From: Nitrospirillum viridazoti CBAmc
Lineage (GTDB): Bacteria > Pseudomonadota > Alphaproteobacteria > Azospirillales > Azospirillaceae
Direction: 5' to 3'
DNA length: 64,000 nt
Assembly (NCBI RefSeq): GCF_000730165.1
Contig: NZ_CP022110.1
Location: 62,001 to 126,000 of the forward strand
The notes under the pieces: model-generated
The model's database searches: none
What the model saw: the letters and a program-made list of their open reading frames with translations, nothing else
Told to the model about the DNA's origin: nothing
Translations under genes and position numbers: made by a program
Shown: positions 52,607-62,829 of the stretch, one piece after another
Layout of the letters: each line of letters starts with the position of its first letter
Numbering within the stretch: position 1 is the stretch's first letter

Positions 52607-54025
52607 ATGGGACAGCGGACTTTGGACATAGACCTCGCCAGCGGCGACTGGCAGTGGATGGCCGTGCATGGCGGGGCCGTGCGCATCTGCCTGCCCGCGA
52701 CCTGGACCCGCATCTACCGTGACGACGGCGGGATGGCCCTGCAGTCGCCGGTGTTGTGGGCGGCCACCGATGGGCGCCCCGTGGGTGGTCACCCGCTGGA
52801 CCTCCTGGTGTCCGTCACCACCTACGCCAATGAATACGGCGTGGATACCGAAGACGCGTTGCAGTACTTGGACCGCGACCATCTGCTGCCGCCGGGCGTG
52901 ACCGCCATGGCGTCGGGCGACCGCCGCTGGATCGCCTATTGCGCCGCCCTGCCGGCGCCGCCGCAGCCGGGCCAGACGCCGGAGCAGGCCGCCGCCGCCA
53001 CGGCGGCGCTGGGCGCCGGTGCTCGCATTCCCGAGGCGCAGATCTTCGTGTGGAAGATGGCGGACTTCCGTCCGCCCGACCGGGTGCGCGTCGCTACCCT
53101 GCAACTGTACGTGCCGGGCGAGGAATTCTGGGTGCCCGGCCTGGGCGCCCTCCTGGACCGCCTGGGCGACGAGATCGGCCGCATGGAGTTCGGACCCGCC
53201 GATCAGGGCCCCGTCAGCGCCGTCACCATGCGCAACATCGTGCACGCCGACGTCCTGCGCTTCCGCCTTCCCTGGGATTGGCGGACCAGCGACGAGGATG
53301 AGGACGATTTGGGCGGGCCCGAGCCCAGCCACTTCCGCCGCCCGGACGACGCCGAGGCTGACGAGATCCTGCGGGTCGTGGTGCACGATTATCCGCCGCC
53401 CGACGACATGGAACCAGAGTCCGCCCTGGAATCGGCGCTCGCCGCCGGCCTGGACTGGGAAGCCATCACGTCGGAGGAAGGTGACGGCCTGCCCCCCGCC
53501 GTGCTGCTGCGGCGTATCGCCGCCCAGTTCGCCGACGGGCCGGACGGCCAAGTGGGCATGGGCAGCGTCGACACCCTGGCGGATGACGAGGTGCTGGCCC
53601 GCTTCACCCATACGGCGGTGGAGGACGGGCGCCGCCGGCGCTGCCACCTGTGGCTGCGCGGTGCCGTGGTGGGCGGACGGGCGACCCTGGCCGTCTTCTC
53701 CTACGGCCTGCCCGAGGGGCTGCAAGGCTCGCCCCTGGCGGTGGACGCCGTGGCCATGCTGGAACGGGAAATCCGCCGCGCCCAGATCGGCGGCTATGAA
53801 TCGCTGCCCGTCGGCGACGCCTCCGGCAACGGTGACGACGGCCTGCCGCCCGGCATGGCGCCGGACTGGCCCGCCGGCGGCTGGAACGCCGGCAGCTGGG
53901 ATGAGGGCGACGCCCTGCTGGATGACGAGGATGACTTTGACGAGGACGGGGACGGTCTCCTCGACTCGGACGAAGAGGATGATGGCTATCGCCGCCGCAA
54001 GGGTGACGACCCCGCCAAGAACTGA
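52607..54025 (+). CDS. Unrecognised 472-residue acidic protein
   Basis: I do not recognise the family. The ATG at 52607 begins MGQRTLDIDLASGDWQWM. The first about 240 residues appear to be a mixed alpha/beta domain (GGAVRICLPATWTRIYRDDGG, ATLQLYVPGEEFWVPGLGALLDRLGDEIGRME), followed by an acidic linker, a second ordered segment (about 300-395; HLWLRGAVVGGRATLAVFSYGL) and a very acidic tail rich in Asp/Glu (DDEDDFDEDGDGLLDSDEEDD). No signal peptide or membrane helix. Asp-x-Asp-x-Asp runs might bind calcium, but true EF-hands are not evident. It follows the orphan permease pair on the same strand; whether they work together is unknown. Confidence 0.75.
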   Translation: MGQRTLDIDLASGDWQWMAVHGGAVRICLPATWTRIYRDDGGMALQSPVLWAATDGRPVGGHPLDLLVSVTTYANEYGVDTEDALQYLDRDHLLPPGVTAMASGDRRWIAYCAALPAPPQPGQTPEQAAAATAALGAGARIPEAQIFVWKMADFRPPDRVRVATLQLYVPGEEFWVPGLGALLDRLGDEIGRMEFGPADQGPVSAVTMRNIVHADVLRFRLPWDWRTSDEDEDDLGGPEPSHFRRPDDAEADEILRVVVHDYPPPDDMEPESALESALAAGLDWEAITSEEGDGLPPAVLLRRIAAQFADGPDGQVGMGSVDTLADDEVLARFTHTAVEDGRRRRCHLWLRGAVVGGRATLAVFSYGLPEGLQGSPLAVDAVAMLEREIRRAQIGGYESLPVGDASGNGDDGLPPGMAPDWPAGGWNAGSWDEGDALLDDEDDFDEDGDGLLDSDEEDDGYRRRKGDDPAKN

Positions 54026-54200
54026 CGCGGCGCGTCAGCGTCCCATTCTTTAAAACTCTGCCAAAAAAAACGGATAAACCCGAAAGGCTGCCCGTATGGC
54101 CGTCGTTCCGGTCATCCGTTTCATGCGTGATCCATCCGCCCCGCCCCATTCGCTGAGGGGGGCTTGCGGTCCTGTCAGCAGCGCCCTGCCAGCAACGCTG

Positions 54201-54407
54201 TCAGCAACGCCCCTGGGGGGTGCGGTCCAGCAGGGATTGCAGGCCCACGGTGCGGCTGTCTGCGGCCTTGGCGGCGTCTTCCGCGGCCAGGGAGGCCAGG
54301 CCCAGGAGGTGGACCAGTTCCCCCATGTTATTGCGGCGGGCGTCCAGCGCCAGATTGTCGAGGCAATGCTTGATGGCGATGGCGGTAGTGCGGCGCGTGT
54401 CGGTCAT
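54201..54407 (-). CDS. Small hypothetical helical protein
   Basis: A 68-residue frame with ATG 54407. It is helical throughout (TTAIAIKHCLDNLALDARRNNMGELVHLLGLASLAAEDAAKAAD) with no membrane segment. The amino-acid makeup looks natural rather than a GC artefact. Function unknown. It is isolated between the acidic-protein gene and the long dnaK leader, on the opposite strand. Moderate support. Confidence 0.5.
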   Translation of the reverse strand: MTDTRRTTAIAIKHCLDNLALDARRNNMGELVHLLGLASLAAEDAAKAADSRTVGLQSLLDRTPQGRC

Positions 54408-54891
54408 GACTTTGTGCCCCAAGAGTGCGGGCGACCCCTCGCCCGGAGGTCCAAGCGACCCCTGAAGTAATTACAGCACAGATCTTGGGTGCCAAGTCAA
54501 CAGGAAGAATAAAATCTCAACTAGCGATACACCATCCTGCCTTGTGTCGGGCCAATCTGGTTGTGCAAGGCAATAAGTTATAATTTTGCAGCAATAACCG
54601 ACTGTAAATCAGGCCGTTAATTCCTGGTTAATTCGCGATCTGGTGGATTACGCCGGTATTCACACGACATTCACTTGGCGCCGCCAATTTCTGACAAATT
54701 GTAACTTGATGGACGGAAAATCGGACGGCCGCCGTCCGGCCTTCCCGTACCAAGCGGTGGTGGCGGGGCTCCACCACCACCCCAAGGGCTGGCGAGGGGG
54801 CGGATGGTGCCGGGTACGCGCTATGGGATAGCGGGACATATGCCAGGGGTGGAATGGGCGCTTTTAGCGGGCCCCGGCGCCGCAAAGCCGG
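54408..54891. other. Long AT-richer intergenic stretch upstream of the dnaK promoter
   Basis: No credible gene is seen in this part of the 681-bp gap before dnaK. From about 54470 to 54720 the base composition falls well below the surroundings, with runs such as AATAAAATCT and GTTATAATTTTGC. A GC hairpin GGACGGCCGCCGTCC lies at about 54722-54737. It could hold promoters for the small minus-strand gene, a small RNA, or a relic of transferred DNA. I recognise none specifically. Confidence 0.4.
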
Positions 54892-54919
54892 TTGCAGCCG
54901 GGCGCCGCCCTGCCTATAT
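54892..54919 (+). promoter_or_regulatory. Sigma-32-type heat-shock promoter of dnaK
   Basis: TTGCAG (54892-54897) and CCTATAT (54913-54919) are separated by 15 bp. The CCTATAT -10 is close to the alphaproteobacterial RpoH pattern CYTATNT; the -35 TTG core also fits. A start near 54927 would give a leader of about 160 nt before the dnaK ATG. No CIRCE element is present. Confidence 0.6.
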
Positions 54920-55088
54920 CTGCGTGGCGATGCGGTCGCTCCCGTTTCAGGATGGGGAGGGCCGTGCCATGACGGGCGCCACCGGGTGCCGCGCCATGAT
55001 CGTGTTGAACGTGTCCCGTTTTAACAGGGGGACCGCTCCGGTGCCGGAAGGGCCGTCGCGCGTCTGCCACATTGGAAGGGTTAGAATT

Positions 55089-57008
<1,920 letters not shown>

Positions 57009-57151
57009 GTCTTTCTTAAGACGACCCGGGCAATGACTGACTAGGTATCGGGCCCGTTCTCCGGTGAAATCCGGGGGGCGGGCCTGAGCCCCATCAGGGG
57101 CCTGGTGGGGCCCGGGTTCCGGCAATTCCCTGAAAGGGCTTAGGGCCAAAC

Positions 57152-58294
57152 ATGGCGAAGCAGGATTATTACGAACTTCTGGGCGTGGCGAAGACCGCCT
57201 CGGCCGACGACCTGAAAAAAGCGTATCGCAAGCTGGCCATGCAGTATCACCCCGATCGCAATCAGGGTGACAAGGCGGCCGAGCAGAAATTCAAGGAAGT
57301 CAGCGAAGCGTACGAGGTCCTGAAGGACGAGCAGAAGCGGGCGGCCTACGACCGCTTCGGCCATGCCGCCTTCGAGAACGGCGGCGGCCGGGCCGGTGGC
57401 GGCGCCGGCGGCTTCGATTTCGGCAGCGGCTTCGCGGACATCTTCGAAGAGATGTTCGGCGATTTCATGGGCGGCCGCCGGGGCGGCGGGCAGGGCCCGG
57501 GCCGTGGCAGCGACCTGCGCTACAATCTGGAAATCTCGCTGGAGGACGCCTTCAAGGGCACCTCCACGAACGTGCGCGTGCCGACCTCCGTCGCCTGCGA
57601 CGTCTGCAACGGCACCGGTGCCGAGTCGGGCACGCAGCCGGTCACCTGCCCCACCTGCAACGGCGCCGGCAAGGTGCGGGCGCAGCAGGGCTTCTTCACC
57701 ATCGAGCGCACCTGCCCGGCCTGCGCCGGCGCCGGCCGCGTCATCAAGGATCCCTGCCGCAACTGCGGCGGCCATGGCCGCGTGCGCAAGGAAAAGACCC
57801 TGCAGGTCAACATCCCGGCCGGTGTCGAGGACGGCACCCGCATCCGCCTGACGGGCGAGGGCGAGGCCGGGGCCCGTGGGGCGCCCCCGGGCGACCTCTA
57901 CATCTTCCTGGCCATCGCCCCGCACGCGCTGTTCATCCGCGATGGCGCCAACATCCAGTGCCGGGTGCCCATCCCCATGACCACGGCGGCCCTGGGCGGC
58001 ACGGTCGAGGTGCCGACCATCGACGGCAGCCGCGCCCGCGTCTCCATCCCGCCTGGCACGCAGAGCGGGCACCAGTTCCGCCTGAAGGGCAAGGGCATGA
58101 GCGTCCTGCGCAGCACCCAGCGCGGCGACATGTACGTGACGGCCCTGGTCGAAACCCCGGTCAACCTGACCAAGCGTCAGCAGGAGCTGATGCGCGAGTT
58201 CGAGAAGGCCGGGGAAGAGAAGGGCGGCACCCACCCCGAATCGGAAGGCTTCTTCGCCAAGGTGAAGGAGCTGTGGGCCGATTTGAAGGAATAG
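57152..58294 (+). CDS. dnaJ: Chaperone protein DnaJ (Hsp40)
   Basis: A 380-residue type I Hsp40. The J domain (1-70) contains [10 protein letters not shown], the Gly/Phe region (about 75-120) follows, and the zinc-finger domain has four CxxCxGxG-type repeats ([32 protein letters not shown]). The C-terminal client-binding domain is full length. It stimulates DnaK ATPase. It lies 143 bp after dnaK, same strand, as in most alphaproteobacteria. A strong terminator follows. Confidence 0.98.
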   Translation: MAKQDYYELLGVAKTASADDLKKAYRKLAMQYHPDRNQGDKAAEQKFKEVSEAYEVLKDEQKRAAYDRFGHAAFENGGGRAGGGAGGFDFGSGFADIFEEMFGDFMGGRRGGGQGPGRGSDLRYNLEISLEDAFKGTSTNVRVPTSVACDVCNGTGAESGTQPVTCPTCNGAGKVRAQQGFFTIERTCPACAGAGRVIKDPCRNCGGHGRVRKEKTLQVNIPAGVEDGTRIRLTGEGEAGARGAPPGDLYIFLAIAPHALFIRDGANIQCRVPIPMTTAALGGTVEVPTIDGSRARVSIPPGTQSGHQFRLKGKGMSVLRSTQRGDMYVTALVETPVNLTKRQQELMREFEKAGEEKGGTHPESEGFFAKVKELWADLKE

Positions 58295-58306
58295 GATCTG
58301 GGAACA

Positions 58307-58373
58307 GCGCCGGCGCGCCACCCTTCCCCGGGTTCACCCCGGGTTTGAAAGGTGACGCGCCGGCGTTTTCTTT
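58307..58373 (+). terminator. Long stem-loop with T-run after dnaJ, abutting the next gene
   Basis: GCGCCGGCGCGCCACC (58307-58322) pairs with GGTGACGCGCCGGCG (58351-58365) with one or two mismatches; the loop contains a second small stem CCCGGG/CCCGGG. TTTTCTTT follows at 58366-58373. The ribosome-binding site GAGGG (58374-58378) of the next gene begins right after the T-run. Confidence 0.8.
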
Positions 58374-58383
58374 GAGGGATATC

Positions 58384-58965
58384 ATGAAGCGTCTGTGCGT
58401 TTTCTGCGGCTCCAGCCCCGGCTTCGATCCGCAGTACCTGGAGGCCGCGCGCGGCCTGGGCCGGGCTTTGGCCGGCGCCAGCATCGGCCTGGTTTACGGC
58501 GGCGCTTCCGTCGGCCTCATGGGGGCCGTGGCCGATGCCGTCCTGGAGGCGGGCGGCCAGGTCATTGGCGTCATCCCGGAATCGCTGAAGAAGAAGGAAA
58601 TCGCCCACGCCGGCCTGACCGACCTGCGCGTCGTCGCCTCCATGCACGAGCGCAAGGCGCTGATGGCCGAGCTGTCGGACGGCTTCATCGCCCTGCCCGG
58701 CGGCATCGGCACCTTCGAGGAGTTGTTCGAGGTCTGGACCTGGGCCCAGCTGGGCCACCATCAGAAGCCCTGCGCCATCTATAACGTCGCCGGCTTCTAC
58801 GACGGCCTGACCGCCTTCCTGGACGGCGTGGTGGCCTCCGGCTTCATGAAGCAGAACCACCGCGACATGCTGGTGACAGCCGACACGGCAGCGGCGCTGC
58901 TGGACAAGCTGCGTGCCTATGAGCCGCCGGCCGTGACCAAATGGATCAAAGCGGACGAGCGCTGA
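58384..58965 (+). CDS. LOG-family protein (TIGR00730), probable cytokinin-type nucleoside 5'-monophosphate phosphoribohydrolase
   Basis: A 193-residue Rossmann-like protein. VFCGSSPGFDPQYLEAA near the N-terminus, GLVYGGASVGLMGAVADA, and the catalytic PGGIGTFEELFEVWTWAQLG (Arg/Glu from the MHERKALM helix as partner) mark the LOG family, formerly called lysine decarboxylases. They split cytokinin riboside monophosphates or other nucleotides to base plus ribose phosphate. In a plant-associated relative a role in cytokinin release is conceivable. GAGGG at 58374-58378 supports ATG 58384. No space for a promoter lies between the dnaJ terminator and the gene. Confidence 0.92.
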   Translation: MKRLCVFCGSSPGFDPQYLEAARGLGRALAGASIGLVYGGASVGLMGAVADAVLEAGGQVIGVIPESLKKKEIAHAGLTDLRVVASMHERKALMAELSDGFIALPGGIGTFEELFEVWTWAQLGHHQKPCAIYNVAGFYDGLTAFLDGVVASGFMKQNHRDMLVTADTAAALLDKLRAYEPPAVTKWIKADER

Positions 58966-58984
58966 GATCTGGTTCCAGGTAAAT

Positions 58985-59017
58985 AAGGCCGCCAGGAAAT
59001 GACTCCGGCGGCCTTTT
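58985..59017. terminator. Bidirectional Rho-independent terminator
   Basis: AAGGCCGCC (58985-58993) and GGCGGCCTT (59007-59015) form a 9-bp stem with a 13-nt loop. T-runs follow on both strands (TTTT at 59014-59017; ATTT on the minus strand). It serves the convergent LOG and hmp genes. Confidence 0.85.
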
Positions 59018-59031
59018 CCTTATCCGCGACG

Positions 59032-60246
59032 TCAGGCGGCGATCAGATCGTCGGCCGGGCCGAAGAACTCGAAGTGGACGCGGTCGGCGGCCACACCGGC
59101 CAGGGCCAGGCCGCTGAGATAGGTGCGCAGGAAGGGCTTGGGCCCGCACAGGTAGATGTCCGCCTGGTGCAGGGGCGTGTTCTCCCGCAGCCAGTCGATG
59201 CTGATGAAGCCTTCGCCATCGTGGGTGACGCCCAGCTGGTCCTGCGGGTGCGGGTCGCTGTAGAAGGTGGCGACCTTGATGGTGGGATGCTGGGTGGCGA
59301 GGGCCCGGACATGGGCGTCCATGGCATGGGTGGTGCCGTTCAGCGCGCCGTGGATGTAGTGGGTTTCCAGGCCCGGGTGCCTGGCCGCGATCTCCTCCAC
59401 CATGCTGACCATGGGGGTCAGGCCCACGCCGCCCGACAACAGGATGACGGGCCGCGTCGGCGCCTCATCCAGGTAGAAGTCGCCGGCCGGCGGCGTCGCC
59501 TCAATGATGTCGCCCACCTGGACATGGTCGTGCAGGTGGCGCGAGCCGCCGTTGCCGTTGGCCTCCCGCTTCACGGAGATGCGGTACTGCCCGTCCTGCG
59601 GGGCGCAGGAGATGGAGTAGTTGCGCTTCACCTCGGTCCCGTCCGCCAGAGGGAAGCGGAAGGTCAGGTACTGCCCCGGCTTGTGGCGCGGCACGCCACC
59701 ACTGTCGGCCGGCCGCAGGATGAAGGAGGTGATGACGGCGCTTTCCCGCACCTTGTCGGCCACGGTGAACTTGCGCCAACCGGTCCAGCCGCCCTGCTGC
59801 GACTCGATCCCGTCGCGCAGCACGGACTCGCGGGCCTTCAGCACCTCCGCCAGGAACCAATAGGCCTCCCCCCAGGCGTTCAGCACGGCGTCGGTCGCGG
59901 CGTCGCCCAACACCTCCTTGATGGCGGCCAGCAGGGCCGTCGCCACATAGGGATAGTGCTCCGGCAGGATGTGATAGCCGACATGCTTATGGGCGATGCG
60001 CTCCACCACTGGCGTCAGAGCGCCCAGGTTCTCGATGTTGCGGGCATAGGCCAGGATGGCGCCGGCCAGGGCGTGCACCTGGGCGCCGTCCTCGCCCTGG
60101 TTGGCGTGGTTGAACAGGGCGCGGATGTGGTCGTCCTGGAACAGGCGGCGGTACATGGCCTTAGTGATGGTGGGGCCGTGTTCGGCCAGCAGCGGCACCG
60201 TGGCCTTGATCAGGGCGATGGTTTCCGGGCTAAGCGGCTTCGGCAT
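59032..60246 (-). CDS. hmp: Flavohaemoprotein, nitric oxide dioxygenase
   Basis: A 404-residue fusion of globin (1-140), FAD-binding (about 150-260) and NAD-binding (about 265-400) domains. The globin has the proximal-His region IAHKHVGYHILPEHYPYV; the reductase has RNYSISC for FAD, LLSGGVGLTPMVSM for NAD(P)H and CGPKPFL near the end. It turns NO and O2 into nitrate. Expected regulation by nitric-oxide-sensing repressors and FNR-type activators is supported by two inverted repeats upstream. Length is standard. Confidence 0.97.
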   Translation of the reverse strand: MPKPLSPETIALIKATVPLLAEHGPTITKAMYRRLFQDDHIRALFNHANQGEDGAQVHALAGAILAYARNIENLGALTPVVERIAHKHVGYHILPEHYPYVATALLAAIKEVLGDAATDAVLNAWGEAYWFLAEVLKARESVLRDGIESQQGGWTGWRKFTVADKVRESAVITSFILRPADSGGVPRHKPGQYLTFRFPLADGTEVKRNYSISCAPQDGQYRISVKREANGNGGSRHLHDHVQVGDIIEATPPAGDFYLDEAPTRPVILLSGGVGLTPMVSMVEEIAARHPGLETHYIHGALNGTTHAMDAHVRALATQHPTIKVATFYSDPHPQDQLGVTHDGEGFISIDWLRENTPLHQADIYLCGPKPFLRTYLSGLALAGVAADRVHFEFFGPADDLIAA

Positions 60247-60320
60247 GTCGTGCTCCTGTCTGGGGGAAGGGCGGCTGCCTCACCCAGTCAAGGGTAGTGA
60301 GCCGGCAGGGTGCCTAAATC

Positions 60321-60341
60321 ATTCATTCTCGATGAATGAAT
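60321..60341. promoter_or_regulatory. 8-bp inverted repeat upstream of hmp, candidate NsrR-type operator
   Basis: ATTCATTC (60321-60328) and GAATGAAT (60334-60341) are exact reverse complements with a 5-bp spacer, centred 85 bp upstream of the hmp ATG. The size suits an Rrf2-family dimer such as NsrR, the usual NO-sensing repressor of hmp. NsrR assignment is an inference. Confidence 0.5.
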
Positions 60342-60355
60342 TCCTGCCAGCGATA

Positions 60356-60369
60356 TTGATGTGTGTCAA
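60356..60369. promoter_or_regulatory. FNR/NnrR-type binding site upstream of hmp
   Basis: TTGATGTGTGTCAA fits the TTGAT-N4-ATCAA consensus of the CRP/FNR family in nine of ten positions. It lies just upstream of the ATTCATTC palindrome, where an activator site is expected relative to a promoter and repressor. A Dnr/NnrR or FNR protein is the likely binder. Confidence 0.65.
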
Positions 60370-60425
60370 ATACATCTTTTTGCGCGAGCGAAAGGCATCG
60401 GCCTGACACGGCGCGGGCGGACATG

Positions 60426-60457
60426 AAAAAGGCCGCCGGATCGCTTCCGGCGGCCTT
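60426..60457 (-). terminator. Rho-independent terminator of the his–hit transcript
   Basis: On the minus strand AAGGCCGCCGGA (60457-60446) and TCCGGCGGCCTT (60440-60429) make a 12-bp stem with a 5-nt loop, followed by TTTTT (60430-60426). It begins 23 bp after the HIT gene stop. Confidence 0.9.
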
Positions 60458-60480
60458 CACCGTCATCGGGCGTGAAGGGA

Positions 60481-60843
60481 TTACGGCGGCGTCACCAGCC
60501 GGCCCAGCGGCCGTCCACCCAGGATGTGGACGTGGTAGTGCGGCACTTCCTGGTGACTGTCGGGGCCGTGGTTGGAGATCAGGCGATAGCCCGAGCCTTC
60601 CACCCCCGCCTCAGCGGCAATGCGCGACACGGCGCGGGTGAAGGCGGCGATCTCGGCGTCGCTGGCGTGGGCACCGAAATCGGCGGCGCTGACGTAGGCC
60701 CCCTTCGGGATCACCAGGATGTGGGTGGGGGCCTGGGGGTGGATGTCGTGGAAGGCCAGGACATGGTCGTCCTCATAGGCCTTCTTGCACGGGATTTCGC
60801 TGCGCAGGATGCGGGCGAAGATGTTGTTCGTGTCATAGGACAT
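60481..60843 (-). CDS. HIT-family protein (HinT-like)
   Basis: A 120-residue histidine-triad protein. The catalytic motif is in HYHVHILGG, preceded by IFARILRSEIPCKKAYEDDHVLAFHDIHPQAPTHILVIPK, the full HIT pattern. These enzymes hydrolyse adenosine phosphoramidates. ATG 60843 has GGAG close upstream. It is the last gene of the histidine operon; a HIT gene after hisE is also known in Azospirillum. The terminator follows. Confidence 0.95.
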   Translation of the reverse strand: MSYDTNNIFARILRSEIPCKKAYEDDHVLAFHDIHPQAPTHILVIPKGAYVSAADFGAHASDAEIAAFTRAVSRIAAEAGVEGSGYRLISNHGPDSHQEVPHYHVHILGGRPLGRLVTPP

Positions 60844-60967
60844 TTTTGGTTTCTCCCTCAAGCGCCGGGCGGCCACGTCCGTGGCCTTGGCTATCCTCGC
60901 TCCGCCCTTCGGTGCTCACTGCGGGGCTGGCGGTCGCCAGCCCGATATAGCTCAGTTTTATGGCGTG

Positions 60968-61315
60968 TTACGCCTTGCGGTTCTTCTTTTCCTCGATGCC
61001 GCTGATGCCCTGGCGGGTGGCCAGCACGGCATAGATGTCGTCCGGCGTCAGCCCGGCATCGGCCCACAGCACCAGCAGATGATAGAGCAGGTCGGCGGAC
61101 TCCGAGGCCAGCTTGTCGCGGTCGCCGCGCATGGCCTCGATCACTGCCTCCACCGCTTCCTCGCCCACCTTCTGGGCGATCTTGGCGGTGCCGCGGCTGA
61201 ACAGCCGGGCGGTGTGTGAGGTTTCGGGGTCGGCGCCCTTGCGGGCCAGGATGGTGGCGTACAGATCCTTCAGCGGATCGCCCCCCTTGGGGACCATTGG
61301 GCTCTTGCCGGGCAT
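60968..61315 (-). CDS. hisE: Phosphoribosyl-ATP pyrophosphatase
   Basis: A 115-residue protein for the second step of histidine synthesis. The all-alpha MazG-like core has LYATILARKGADPETSHTARLF, KIAQKVGEEAVEAVIEAM and SESADLLYHLLVLW, with the metal-binding Glu and Asp residues in place. It is stand-alone, not fused to hisI, as in many alphaproteobacteria. ATG 61315 lies 4 bp after the hisF stop, so it is co-transcribed. Confidence 0.95.
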   Translation of the reverse strand: MPGKSPMVPKGGDPLKDLYATILARKGADPETSHTARLFSRGTAKIAQKVGEEAVEAVIEAMRGDRDKLASESADLLYHLLVLWADAGLTPDDIYAVLATRQGISGIEEKKNRKA

Positions 61316-61319
61316 GGCA

Positions 61320-62081
61320 TCACACCCCGCGCATGGGAATGCCGGCGGCGGCCATGTGCGCCTTGGCCTGGGCGATGGAATAGGTGCCGAAGTGGAAGAT
61401 GCTGGCGGCCAGCACGGCCGAGGCATGGCCCTGGATGACGCCGTCCACCAGATGGTCGAGCGTGCCGACCCCGCCCGAGGCGATCACCGGCACGGGCACG
61501 GCATCGGCCACGGCCCGCGTCAGCTCCAGGTCGAACCCGCTCTTGGTGCCGTCGCGGTCCATGGAGGTCAGCAGGATTTCCCCGGCGCCGTATTCCGCCA
61601 TGCGCTGGGCCCATTCCACCGCGTCCAGCCCCGTCTCCTTGCGGCCGCCGTGGGTGTAGACGCCCCAACGTCCACTGGCGTCGCGCTTGGCGTCGATGGC
61701 CACCACAACGCATTGGGCGCCGAACTTCTGCGCCGCCTCGCGCACGAATTCGGGCCGGCTGACGGCGGCGCTGTTGATCGACACCTTGTCGGCGCCGGCC
61801 AGCAGCAGCTTGCGGATGTCCTCCACCGTGCGCACGCCGCCGCCCACCGTCAGGGGCATGAACACCTGTTCGGCCGTGCGGCGCACGACGTCGAAGATGG
61901 TGTCGCGGCCTTCATGGCTGGCGGTGATGTCCAGGAAGGTCAGCTCGTCGGCGCCGGCGGCGTCATACAGGCGTGCCTGTTCCACCGGGTCGCCGGCGTC
62001 CACCAGGTCGACGAAGTTGACGCCCTTGACCACGCGCCCGTCCTTCACGTCCAGGCAGGGGATGATGCGGCGTTTCAGCAT
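61320..62081 (-). CDS. hisF: Imidazole glycerol phosphate synthase cyclase subunit
   Basis: A 253-residue (beta/alpha)8 enzyme. [19 protein letters not shown] has the catalytic Asp11-equivalent; [39 protein letters not shown] (second catalytic Asp) and [13 protein letters not shown] follow. It joins PRFAR and ammonia from HisH. ATG 62081 overlaps the hisA stop by one base; a GTG one codon earlier is the alternative. Confidence 0.97.
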   Translation of the reverse strand: MLKRRIIPCLDVKDGRVVKGVNFVDLVDAGDPVEQARLYDAAGADELTFLDITASHEGRDTIFDVVRRTAEQVFMPLTVGGGVRTVEDIRKLLLAGADKVSINSAAVSRPEFVREAAQKFGAQCVVVAIDAKRDASGRWGVYTHGGRKETGLDAVEWAQRMAEYGAGEILLTSMDRDGTKSGFDLELTRAVADAVPVPVIASGGVGTLDHLVDGVIQGHASAVLAASIFHFGTYSIAQAKAHMAAAGIPMRGV

Positions 62082-62821
62082 CACAGCATCTCCCTGGGGC
62101 GGTTCAGCAGGCCCAGCGCCGCCACGGGGTCGATACGCCCGTCATACAGGGCGCGGCCGCAGATGACGCCGGTGATGCCCGTGTCCTCCTGCCGCTTCAG
62201 CGCGGCCAAGTCGGCGATGCTGGACACCCCGCCCGAAGCGATCACCGGCGTGGTGAGGTGGGAGGCCAGGTCGGCCGTCGCCTCCACGTTCACCCCGCCC
62301 AGGGCGCCGTCACGGTCGATGTCGGTGTAGATGATGGCGGCCACGCCGGCGTCCTCGAACTTCAGCGCCAGGTCCAGGGCTGTGATGTCGGACGCCTCGG
62401 CCCAGCCCTCCACTGCCACGCGGCCGTCGCGGGCGTCGATGCCTACGGCCACACGGCCGGGGAACAGGCGGCAGGCCTGCTTCACCAGCTCGGGGTCGCG
62501 CACGGCGATGGTGCCCAGGATTACCCGCTCCACCCCGCGCTTCAGCCAGTCCTCGATGGTGGCGATGTCGCGGATGCCGCCGCCCAGCTGCACCGGCAGC
62601 TTCACCCGATTCAGGATGGCGGCCACGGCGTCGCCGTTGACCGGCCGGCCGGCGAAGGCGCCGTTCAGGTCGACCAGATGCAGCCATTCGAAGCCCTGCG
62701 CCGCGAAGCGCGCCGCCTGGTCGGCCGGGTCGGTGTTGAACACCGTCGCCTGGTCCATATCGCCGCGCACCAGGCGCACGCAGGCGCCGTCCTTAAGGTC
62801 GATGGCCGGATAAATGATCAT
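62081..62821 (-). CDS. hisA: Phosphoribosylformimino-AICAR ribonucleotide isomerase
   Basis: A 246-residue (beta/alpha)8 enzyme, paralogue of His[19 protein letters not shown] contains the catalytic Asp8-equivalent; [49 protein letters not shown] and [14 protein letters not shown] complete it. ATG 62821 follows the acetyltransferase gene by 8 bp and the stop overlaps hisF. Confidence 0.97.
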   Translation of the reverse strand: MIIYPAIDLKDGACVRLVRGDMDQATVFNTDPADQAARFAAQGFEWLHLVDLNGAFAGRPVNGDAVAAILNRVKLPVQLGGGIRDIATIEDWLKRGVERVILGTIAVRDPELVKQACRLFPGRVAVGIDARDGRVAVEGWAEASDITALDLALKFEDAGVAAIIYTDIDRDGALGGVNVEATADLASHLTTPVIASGGVSSIADLAALKRQEDTGITGVICGRALYDGRIDPVAALGLLNRPREML

Positions 62822-62829
62822 GGTTCGCC

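Noticed and set aside
57049-57120. Hairpin-rich gap between dnaK and dnaJ as a full terminator
   Set aside because: Stems are imperfect and no T-run follows; attenuation or RNA processing is more likely than termination.
60940-60960. GATATAGCTCAG, resembling the D-arm region of a tRNA
   Set aside because: No acceptor stem, anticodon arm or T-arm follows; it lies in a short gap between hisE and hit.
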